64,000 nucleotides of DNA from Patiria miniata (lineage: Eukaryota > Echinodermata > Asteroidea > Valvatida > Asterinidae). Shown here one piece after another: positions 41,779 to 53,700 of the stretch (position 1 is its first letter; each line of letters opens with the position of its first letter). Under the pieces are notes generated by a model that saw only the letters and a program-made list of their open reading frames with translations, was not told the DNA's origin and ran no database searches. Location: positions 6,399,909-6,463,908 of the forward strand of contig NW_024037067.1 of NCBI RefSeq assembly GCF_015706575.1, given 5' to 3'. The position numbers and the translations under genes are program-made.

Positions 41779-44700
41779 CTGGTAAAAAAAAGGTAGGAAT
41801 TTTGATATGCTTTTTAAAAAATTTCAAAATAGCGATTTGATTTTTGTTGTCCTTGGCAAAAACATGAAAGCAATTACTTAACTAGAATTTGACATTTTAG
41901 CTTCAAAAACAACAAGAACCATGAGAGAGTAGAGAAGGGAAATGATGACTATTTCTGAATTAAAAGACAATATTCTTACCTCTGAGGCCATTCAGTTCAC
42001 CAACCCAGCAGTGTTCATCCTTCTGAGATATTATCTGTGCAACAAGTCATACCACGAGATGATTTTTGAGTATTCAGGTATTTTTTAAGATGACAATAAG
42101 ACATTCCAAGTCTCAAAGCTGCATGAATACTGAATGAGTCACGGAAATTCAGTTGGATAGAAAAATGTTCGCACTGTGTTTGCAGTTGCGTCTTTACCTG
42201 AAGAATTTTGGATTTTGAATAATGACATTATTCAAGTATCAAGGCTGAAGCTACACCAATTTGTTTTAGTTAGGTCAGTTAAGATACATTAGAAATAAAA
42301 CACAGCAGAAAGATCCAGCAGGGCCAACAGGCCTTCCCCCCAAAAAGCAATTATACTAAAAAATTGAAAATTTTCGATGTTATTTGATGAAAACAACCAC
42401 GTTTCATTGGATACTTTACTTTTCTCATCACCTTTTCTCAAGGGTTTTATGAAATATAAACAGAAAGGAAAAAAAAGTGAGGAACGAAGAGCACTCCCTG
42501 TGTCAAATAAGGGCAAAGTCCCAAACCCCACCTCAATTGTCCAACTTGCAACGGTCAGTCATCCAGTCAGTAGGCCCCTTTAATGGCAAATCTTGGTTGT
42601 CCCATCTCTTATTGCCCCCCCCCCCCCAATTTTTTGATTAAACTATGGTTCTGGATCTCCTGAACAAAAGTCCTTGAAGGAAGTTGTCTACTGCTCTCTC
42701 GAGACTCACCGTGATGATGTCATTCTTGCGGAAGCCTAGCTCGTCGTCGTCGTGCCTCTCAAAGTCCAGCAAGGCCTTGGCCCTCCGTCTCCTGTTCCTG
42801 GTCACGTCCACAAACTGCTCGTGGTCCTTCTGATGGCTCTCCAACGAGTAGTCTGGTACCAGGGACTGTCAAATAACACAAGCACATTACATCAAAACAG
42901 GCATCTAGACTCGACAGAGCGGCCATTTTGGTCTGGTTTCCTGAAGGGAAATCTATTTCACATCATTCCTTCAAAGGAGTAGTCTGGTACTAGGGACTGC
43001 CAATAACACAAAATACATTGCATCAAAACAGGCATCTGGACTTGATAGAGCGGCCATTTTTGTCTAGTTCCCTAAAGGGAAAAATATTTCACATCATTCC
43101 TTCAAAGGAGTAGTCTGGTACCCGGGACTGCCAATAACACAAAATACATTGCATCAAAACAGGCATCTAGACTTGGTAGAGCGGCCATGTTGGTCTGGTT
43201 TCCTGAAGGGAAAACTATTTCACATCATTCCTTCAAAGGAGTAGTCTGGTACCCGGGACTGCCAATAACACAAAATGCATTGCATCAAAACAGGCATCTA
43301 GACTTGGTAGAGCGGCCATGTTGGTCTGGTTTCCTGAAGGGAAAACTATTTCACATCATTCCTTCAAAGTAGTAGTCTGGTACCAGGGATTGCCAATAAC
43401 ACAAAATACATTGCCTCAAAACAGGCATCTAGACTTGGAAGAGCAGCCTTTTTGGTCTGGTTCCCTGCAGGACAAACTATTTCTCACCACTCCTTCAGAA
43501 GTCAAGTCTCTAAACATTAACCAGTTCACACCGGGACTATTTTGACAAGAACGGAACGAGACGCGGGATGACTTTTCACTCGACCTCACACCAGGCGGGT
43601 TGAAGCCATCACCCTCGGGCAGCACGCTCGTATTTCCGGCCTCGCTCGCCACAAGCGGGTCACAGACAGATATTTACGGCCTTGCTCCCTGCCTGTTTAT
43701 CTGTCATTCGTTCCGAATACCGTAAAAACGTTTGCGTGTATACACGGCCTCCGGCGCGAACTGGTTAATTTGCTACCAGGCCTAGGTTTTGCTGGGAGAT
43801 GACAGACATCAGAGGTCAAGGCAGTACCCTTGGATAGGATGGAGGATGTAAGAATTAAACGTGGGTATTTTTTTTTTTTCAACAGGTATTTACCAGAGTA
43901 CAAGGCCAAAAGCCACTTAAGGTGTTGGATACAAATACACAGAGCAGAAAAAAAATGAAGTAAGTAATACTTACAGAAGATATCCGTTCACAATTTGTTT
44001 GAATTTTGAAAGGTTATAAGAAGAAGTGGAAAAAAATTTGGGCAGGGAGTTCCAGAGAGGCGGCACAAGGGAAACACTACTCACAATTTTGGCATTTTTT
44101 GGATCGATTGACTGGAAGTGTCTGCCAATCTGGAGGATGGATTCGCGCAGGTCTGAGACCAACTCCGTCTGCCGGATGTTCTTGGCTTTAAGGTCCTCGC
44201 TCTCATTCAAGCCTGGAGGAAGAAGAGAAGACGGACAGGGAAAATTGATAACAACTCAATCACAATTTAATCACAAGTCACAAGTCCATCACAAGTCAGT
44301 CACAAGTCCATCACAAGGTAATCATGAGTCAATCACAAGTCCTTCATAAGTCCATCGCAAGTCCATCACAAGTCAATCACAAGTCCATCACAAGTCCATC
44401 ACAAGTCCATCACAAGTCCATCACAATTCAATCACAAGTCAATCACAACTACATCACAACTCCATCACAACTCCATCACAAGTCCATCACAAGTCCATCA
44501 CAACTCCATCACAAGTCCATCACAAGTCAATCACAACTCCATCACAAGTAACACACTATTCATGTGAACTGTGACAAAGGCGCTGTTCTCTCCCGCTTAC
44601 TTGTGACGGGACTTGTGCTTGCCTTGAGACGGACACAATCAAAGTATACACAACAAACGCTCCTGCGAAAAACTCTTCAACACTTACCAAAAAGGCTTCC

Positions 44701-47700
44701 CATAAACGACTTTTTCCTGTGTAGCTGGCGTTTGTGTATGTGCTGAAAATGAGATGGAGAGTAATTAGGTAACTGTTGAATATCAACCAAATTTTTAAAG
44801 AACATCATGTGATACTCGTTGCTTTGAGAACTGGTCAAATTTACATCTTGCCAAGTCAAAATTTACATTTTTCCAAGTCGAATTCCAATTTTACCTCAAC
44901 GTTTTTAACAATCTTGATAAAGGAAGAGACATCTCAACCGCTGAAGATAATAAAATGTATGGACAATTGATACATTTGAATGGATTGGAACACACCTGTT
45001 TTGGTAGGTTGCCGGTATTTTCCGGATTGACGATGGCCCCTTGCTCGGCCATCAAGTAGGCCAGGTGCTTACGCCGGTGGGTGTCTACGATGATGTCCGT
45101 CAGCGAGGCCGAGTGCTTCATACCCACCTTAAGATAAAAAAAAAAACATCAAGAGCTTAGATTTTGAAGATTTGAAACATGCAAAATGTAGAGTAGAAAT
45201 GTACGGAATGTATTTGCGATGTGCCGTGATCCAATGGTCGCAGTTTTAAACCAATGTGCGATGGTACATGTGCGCGTGTTCAAACCCTGGAACACGGTGT
45301 TTGTGTTCTTGGGCAAGACACTTTACTACAATCGCCTCTCTCCATGCAGGAGTATAAGCGGGTACCTGTGCTGGTGGAGACCAGAGTGCGCTGATCTGAA
45401 GCTGCTGCACGATAACAGTCTCATGGCATGATGAACAGGGGTAATAACTGTCAAGTATTTGAGACTTTGGCATACAGCGCTACAATAAGCATGGCATTAT
45501 TATTATTACTGTTATTATGATTCCATGCAGTTGTGCCCGAAACCAACGGATATCTTCTCAAGTGAGCCCACTATAATGCCTACTGCATGCACTCGCTAAC
45601 AAATGGCAGATAACGCCAGTGGGAAATTTCCCGACAAATTTCGTCTTCCTGGCTTCTCCATGTGAGAGGAACACTGGTAAGGGTTAATGCAGGATTGGTG
45701 GGGAGGGGGGAGGGGGGGGGGAAGAGAGATGTGTTACATGTACAGGGCAGGGATAATATTCCAACAAATCAATCACTAACAAGGCAACTGATTATGTGAC
45801 TGACTATGGCATCACCAAAAGTCCACCACCACTCACCCATTTTTTTCCTTTGATTTTCAGATTTATTGATATTTTTAATCTTTGATATAGTCTACTAAAC
45901 ATGTTTTGAAGACAGAGTATAAAAAAAGTGGAATAAAAGTGTTATTTAACGAAAGACAATTGGCATCTTTCATTTTCATGAATGCAAAACTTGAACATTT
46001 ACAGGGCTTTTTCTCAGTATCATACTTTCTTGACATGTCGATAAATGCAAAGTTTAAACAGCCATAATTTTTTATTCTCTTTCTTAATACCCACAAAACC
46101 TCAATTCGACCTCTGCCCAGAACCTGACATTTCTGATTCCCCTCCCCCCAACCAGCTTGGGTAAGTGTGAAGACATGATTAAAATAAAACAAAATTGTTT
46201 TTTTTTTTGGGGGGGGGGGTTGTCTTTACAGTTTAAACATGCAGGAAGGTTTAGTATAGAGTCATTATTCACTCTCATTAGTTCAGTATTCATGCAGCTT
46301 GCATACAAATCTACTACTGCTACATAATTTACTGTGATCATCAGAAAGAATAATACATCTGTCAATTGCATTTCAGGTATTGTTATATATTATAACCTTG
46401 CACTAATTTTAATTACATACATGACACACAACACTCTAACTACTGGTTTACAATGCATGCTTGCGGGGTTCCATAATATTCTTCATTCAATGAGTAAAAT
46501 GAATGTATTGGGTCTGCGTCCCATAGTTCGTTAGACAGAATATCATTGCTTATTAAAGTTTTTCAGTTTTTCACATGGGACAGTGGACAAAAAATGAATT
46601 CATTGTATACTTTTTAACATTGGTACAGCATGTACATTTATCTTCAAGCAAACTTGAATCCTCGATGCTGATTGGTCAATCCATGGCAACAAGCCGTGCT
46701 ACATGTACATTATCCCATGTAGCATGGTCCATACCGCACTCCGCATATTGCACTTTTCCAAGATGCGGGTGCTATTCCTGCTGCACGCATGTGTGATACG
46801 AAAACCGCTAAAAGGAAGGTTTGAGCGTGAGTGTTCAATCTTCAATTTGCGTCAAGGTTGCTTGAAATAAATTTGTTATCCCACTTGCGCTCGTGGAACA
46901 CGGAAAATGTAGTGCGTCTTGCGTCCCACATACCACTCGGCCTTCGGCCTTGTGGTATGTGGGACACAGACGCACTACATTATTCCATATTCCACTAGAC
47001 AACTAATAATGTAATGCTAATAAAAATGCTAATAAAAATGCATGCAAGAATTTGTAGCACAATAAAAGCACTGGACCATATATCTTGCTATACGTGTCTA
47101 TGGGAGAGAATGAATAAAAACGAGGATCAAAGTTTCTATGAGGATAAAAGAATGCGTACATTCAAAATTTGCAATTGATAAATGGGGAGGGGCGGGGTGT
47201 AGACAGAAAAAGGGGGTGGAGCGAGGGATTTTGCTGTACATCACAAAACTGGACTGGGTGCGTTCGATTAGCTTCCATGTATATACGCAGGGTGTACACT
47301 CCAACAAGCCACGAAAAGAGGTGACTCAAACGATGCCTTTTACTCGCGTCATATTCAAGTTCCCGCCATTTTCAATCTAGCTAGCCATGAAATTGTTCTT
47401 TGAAGAGCACGGGGTATCATCTTTAATGTAAGGCCTGCAGACCCAATTGTGTGAAGTCCGCAGAAAATCCCATTGTGGTATTTTGCTATGCTGGGTTTTG
47501 GAGAAATTTAGAAAGGTACCAGCTAAAAAAGTTGGGGGGGGGGGCAGGGTTTGCAGAAGTGAGTGACTTCAGCAGAGGATCTGAATATTTTTTTTATTTT
47601 TCAACGTTATAAGTGTGAAGTGAAAAAAGAGGAAATCAGCTGATCCGAGGAAAAGTTTGCATGCCAGCAAAACAAATGCCTTTCACTTTGCGATGCGAAT

Positions 47701-50700
47701 CGAGAGAAAACGATCACACAGTGCCGTTCTCTAGCCCCGTGCGTGATACGATGGTCACGACCCAACAAATATATTGAAACGTGGCTAGGACTAGGAAATT
47801 AAAAATATGGCTCCAGCCTTGGATCTCGGACCATAATCCGTGTGTGCCCCGTCCTTGTCCTGTCCAGTCCAGGCCGTTCTCAGGTAGTTCTATTCAAGAC
47901 AAATGTGGCTCTCACTCCAGTCCCTACCCAATCCTCGTCCTGTCCAAGCCATTGGCGTCAAGTCTATCACGTGCTTATCCCACGCTAGCTATGGGCAAAG
48001 GTCTGGGTAGGCACTGTGTAAACACGGCATAGCGTAGGACACTCGTGAGTGAAAGACAGTCCCGATGCAGCCCCGTGCATGCAGTTCTCACGATGCTCCC
48101 GACTGCCTTTGGCCCCACGTCCCGGCCCCATCGGCCCCACGTCCAGGCTGTTTGAGTTAAGTCCATGCTTGACCTTGCAGCATCCTCACCCCATTGTGAA
48201 TAGGACGGGAGAGTCTCCCGTTTGTTTTGAACATGCTCAAGACAGTCGGGGCACTTCGCCGTTCTTTCAGGACCTTCCAGTGTCTATCATAACCTATGCT
48301 GTCCCCCACAAGTCCCCAACACGAGCTCCCGTTAAGAGCAGTTGCCGTCAAGTCTTTGTCCAGTTTTGCCAATTTCTGTGGTCATGACACCATTGGGATG
48401 CCAGAACAGCACTGTGTGACAGGGGCTTTAGCGGGCAACACAAATTTCTCAGCACAAAAAAAAAAATTCGAGAGATCTATGTTAACTCAGACTTTCGTTT
48501 AGTAGACATGCATTTCAAAAGTTAGTGTCTAAATTAGATTTGGGTGTTTTTTTTAAGTCAAAAGTTTCATGCCGAAGAAAACAGTTTACCTTTTTCCCCA
48601 AGTTCAGATGCGAATAATTTGCTTTATACCGATCAACCGTAACACATTCAACACAATATCTAAACCCACACAGAAAAGGGAAGAGCATATATGTACAATC
48701 ACTATAGCGGGATCACAGGATACACAAATAGAATGGAATAAAATTGACGTACGAATTGACTGACCTCGCAAGCCTATGAATGCAAACGTCAATCGTTGCA
48801 GCGAAGGGAGTAAGAAATTCCATTATTTCAAAACGTGTTTGAAATACTTATCGGATTTGTGAAAACTCACAAACATGAAGGATCCAAAAATAGCCTCCTG
48901 ATATCACCTAAAACTTATTTCAACTGAAAGCAAGTTAAGCAAGTCAGTGATACTTTAATACCATCTATTTTTCATATTGCACTTTTAAATATAGGTTTTC
49001 CTGCCTATTTCAAAACAGTTTTCATTCAAATTCACCAACTCTAACATTCAATTTCGTCTGAGAAATTAATTCACATGCTTTTAACAAAACCAATTTAGTC
49101 ATTTACCATTCCATTTCAAAGTTTGGTCACCCTCTTTAGTCACAGGGCCCAGAAAATTCGTCATTTAAGATCAAATTCGTCTAAGCTGTTGCAGAATGGC
49201 AGCATTCGGTGATCGATTTTGTTTTATGTAATTCAATTAGACAAATTTGGTTTGGCCTGGACAAGACGAAATCGAATACTCTGGGACGAAAACGTGTACC
49301 AATTGTTTGAAATTGCTTAAACTGAATTTGAAATTGTTGAACAAAAGATGAAATTAAACATTGGAAGTGCACTAAATCGATGTTCATGGACGAATTTGAA
49401 TATTAGAAACGGTGAATTCGAATGATAAATGTTTTGAAATAGCCGGGAAAACCTATATTCTTTTCCAAATACAGGAGGCACAAGTAGTCAAATACAACCA
49501 AGAAAATACATGAAATAACACAAAATATAAAATCTTGGAAACATCAGACACCTTTAAAAACCCCACCCCCTTTAAAAAAAAAAGTTTGAAATATGATAAA
49601 TTCTTCTACAACAATGCAATATACATTATATAAACACTGTTACCACCATGAAAAAAAAAACATCTTAAAATATCCCGTTTGATACACTTCATACTTGTGT
49701 GTTCGATGAGCACACCTTCATTTTCGGGTGGGACTCGAACCTACAACCTCCTGCTCACTAGTGCAGACATCTCAACCACTTAACCACCAAGTTATATGTG
49801 GCTTTCCTAATACTATAAACTATGGAAGTATTCTACTATTTGAGAGCTAGTAAATTTTTTTTTTAAACTTGCTCCAGTGGGAGTCGAACCCACAACCTCC
49901 TGCTTGCTAGTGCAGACATCTCAACCACTTCACTTACCACCAAGCCGTACAAAGCTCTACTTACAACAAAACGTGGAAGTGTTCTGCTGTTTGAGAGAAT
50001 GACAAACAATTTAAAACCTACTCAGGTGGGATTCGAACCCACAACCTTTTGTTTACTAGGGCAGATGTCCTAACCACTCAACCACCAAGCCATACAAAGC
50101 TCTCCTTACGATAAAATATGGAAGTATTCTGCTGTTTTAGGGCTTGTGTGAAACAATTTACAAGCTTGCCTTGGTGGGATTTGAACCCACAACCTTTGGT
50201 TTACTAGTGCAGATGTCCTAACCACTCAACCACCAAGCCATACACAGCTCTCCTTATGATAAAATATGAAAGTATTCTGCTGTTTTAGGGCTTGTGTGAA
50301 ACAATTTACAAGCTTGCCTTGGTGGGATTTGAACCCACAACCTTTGGTTTACTAGTGCAGATGTCTGAATCACTTAACCACCAAGCCATACAGAGCTCTG
50401 AAGATAAAATATGTACATGTAAGTATTCTGCTGTTTTAGAGCTTCTGTGAAACAGTTCACTAGCTTCCCTTGGTGAGACTCAAACCCACAACCTTTGCTT
50501 TACTAGTGCAGATGTCCTAATCACTCAACCAACAAGCCATGTACAGCTCTCCTTATGATAAAATATGGAAGTATTCTGCTGTTTTAGAGCTTGTTTCAAA
50601 CAATTCACAAGCTTGCCTTGGTGGGATTTGAACTCTAACCTTTGGTTTACTAGTGCAGATGTCCTAATCACTCAACCACCAAGCCATACAAAGCTCTCCT

Positions 50701-53700
50701 TATGATAAAACATGGAGGTATTCTGCTGTTTTAGAGGTTTTGTGAAAAAAAATCACAAGCTTGCTTGGGTGGGACTCGAACCCACAACCTTTTGTTTACT
50801 AGTGCAGATGTCTTAACCACTCAACCACCAAGCCATATAAAGCTACTGTGATGCAAGTATCCTGCAAAGAAAATAGCTGTTATTTGGATGTTTTTACTGG
50901 TCCTTCAGGACAAAGAAAACTGTTGGACCGTCCACCAGACTACTACTGTGTGCCCGATACCCTCACTAAACAGTTCTACTACCACTCACTCTCCACCGTA
51001 AACCTTATTGACAAGCGAGGGCGCTATTACACAGAGCAGATGCGCGAGGCAACTTCTTCAAATCAATTATTCTGGCTATACAATTTCTTTCGCAATGATG
51101 TTTCTTTATTAGAATTTGATTTCGCTTTTGTTTTTTCTTCTCTCCGAGATAAAGAACACAGCATCAAATTTTGTTAATACCAGAAATTGGTGTATTTTGT
51201 TAGCTGTTAAAATTGAATTGAATAAAACAATTTGCACGAAACTAAATTTGAAAAGCTGCTGAAAGCAACACATGAATCAACATATGAACCAACAAAAATT
51301 TAAAGATGAATTTCCTTTCATATAAAGTTGTGAAGTACGTGCAATCATTGCAAACAATTTTCCTCCCAAATTTATAGAGATGGCGAATATAAACATGTTA
51401 TTCATTTCAATATGGACGCAAAAGCCAACAGAAATCAGCAAAGCCCACATTTCATGAGATTTTCAGGCAGCCCATACATGCAGAATCGTGCCTCGCATTG
51501 AATGCCAAAGCTTCGTTAAAAACTCAAAATCAAAAAAATTCTAACATATTTTGTTCACGTGCACATGATGTATTAACAACAACAAAAAAACTTTGATATT
51601 AATCAAAAATATACAAATGAAATGGTGCGTGTCGTTTAGCATTCCCTCGCTTGCCAAAGTGGTTTAAGCCATTTTTTTCAACTTGACCCTTGATGCTTTA
51701 ACCTTTAACCCCAATGAGGACAGACACAATTAGATGGCCAGTGATGGTAGGGCTTTAGTAGTAAATCTGGGGCCAATTTCACAGAACTGCTAAAGTACAG
51801 AAAATATTTGCTTAGCAAAAGCGGATTACCAGCCAAAATGTCACTCGATATATGCTACTTCTATTACTTGTTCCCACCTGATTTTCACTAAGCACAGAAA
51901 TTTTGCTTAGCACAGAAAATATTCGCTTAGCAAAAGCGTGTTACCAGCCACAATACAATGTAATGTGCTATACACTGCTTTTAGCTGGTTCCAACCTGAT
52001 TTTCACTTAGCAGCCTACTTTTCGCTAAGCAACTTACTAAGCAATTATTTTTTCTGTTTTAGTGGTTCTGTAATGATGCTTAATGTGACTTACCCCACAC
52101 AGCAGGCAAGCTGTGTGCATACACCAGGGTATGGCTATCGATATGGCTTCCGCTAGCTGCTGGGCCATAGATAGGACATTGTGTTACGACAGCATTACAA
52201 CTTCTGATTTCATAGTAGTTCCTATATCGCCCAAAAACCATCCTTCCTGTTACTTCCTGTTTAACAGCCCACCCCGCCCCCACAACCTACCCTGCCTGTC
52301 ACTCCCTGTACCATCCCAAACCACCCCAGTTCTCTATGGTTTCTATGGAGTAAAGAAATACAATCACATACAATGTTCTAATGGGTTAACCATATCTCTA
52401 CATGTACAAACAAACAAATCTAAGGAAAAAACCTTGCATCCTGACGCCACCTTTTTCACCATACATCATCTCAATGAAGGTCAGTCATTGCAAAAATGAA
52501 GAAAAGACATGCATTATCTGGGACTGAGAAACATTTCCAATTTTGTTTGAAAATACTTTGACTCTCCACAGACATGACAGATTTTTGTACACAACCAAAG
52601 AAGTGGCGTCTGGATACAACATTCTTTCCAAATCTAACAATACGTTAAGACTTGCTTACGACATCTCACAACAATTGTCAGTGTTACATATTTTTACGGG
52701 GAACTCAAGTGTTCATGCATTACCACTTTTAAGGTTGTACAGTCACACACAAAAATGTCAAAGTGACGAATTGTGTGTGTTACATGTCGGTGAAGCGAGA
52801 TTTGTCACTTCATATAAACACTGACAACAAGATAAGGTTATACATGAACTTATGATATTGAATATCACAGTGCTGGAATTTACTACCTTACGGGGACATT
52901 CACACAATAGGGAACAAAAGATTGTATACGTCTCCACAAGAACATTTCTATAGATGAATACGTCTCCACAAGAATTTCACGAAATAGATATATGGATTTT
53001 ACTCAAAAACTAGGAATTTCCAAGGTAGGTTGATCTGTCACAAATAGAAGAGTTTTAGAAAAGGGATATTTAGTCCAAATTTCAGCCCAGGAAATTAATT
53101 CTGGTTAAAATAAGAGCATTTTGAAACTTCAATTTCAAACTCGAAAACTTTACTACACGAGAACAAAGAAATGTCTCCACAAGAATACAAATTCCAGAAT
53201 GGGTGGCCTCACAGTGCCCCTCTTCATTAATGAAGGTTTTTAAATAGGTTTTGAAAATCAAAATATAGGTTTTTAAAGTTTTTCCCAAGTGCCAAAAATA
53301 TATACATTTAGGCCTACAGGTTTTAAGGTTGCAGAACTGTGCAATTGTTCAGCATGGGGTAGCAGATATACGGCCTAAAAAAGTAGCCCCTGGTTCATAC
53401 CGTAGTGACAAACACACACACACATAACCCATACACAGTCAGTACACTATTACTTTTTACATAATGAAAACCCTATAGTATATTAAACATAAAGCGCTGT
53501 GGTCCAGTGGTTACGGTGTTCGACTCATGTGCCATGGTACGTGGGTTCAAACTCTGACGGGGAACTTAGTGATTGTGTCCTTGGGCAAGACCCTTTACTA
53601 CAATCGCCTCTCTCCACCCAGGAGTATGAATGAGTACCAGTGAGGGTAGAGACCAGATTGCACTGATCTCAGCGGCAGAAAATGTGGTCTCATTGCCTGT

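Noticed and set aside
44026-44551. Open frames through the SGSM3 intron minisatellite with repeating KSITSPSQ residues
   Set aside because: They are artefacts of the 11-bp repeat period; the real coding strand here is minus (exon 44085-44212).
50035-50800. A CRISPR-like array because of regular spacing
   Set aside because: The whole 149-bp unit is repeated, with no unique spacers between short repeats, and the genomic setting is eukaryotic intron DNA.
49725-50847. A cluster of functional tRNA genes
   Set aside because: The acceptor stem has a mismatch in most copies, the linker before the D arm is too long, the anticodon arm is weak, and the units share a 75-bp non-tRNA spacer. They are better read as tRNA-derived repeats.
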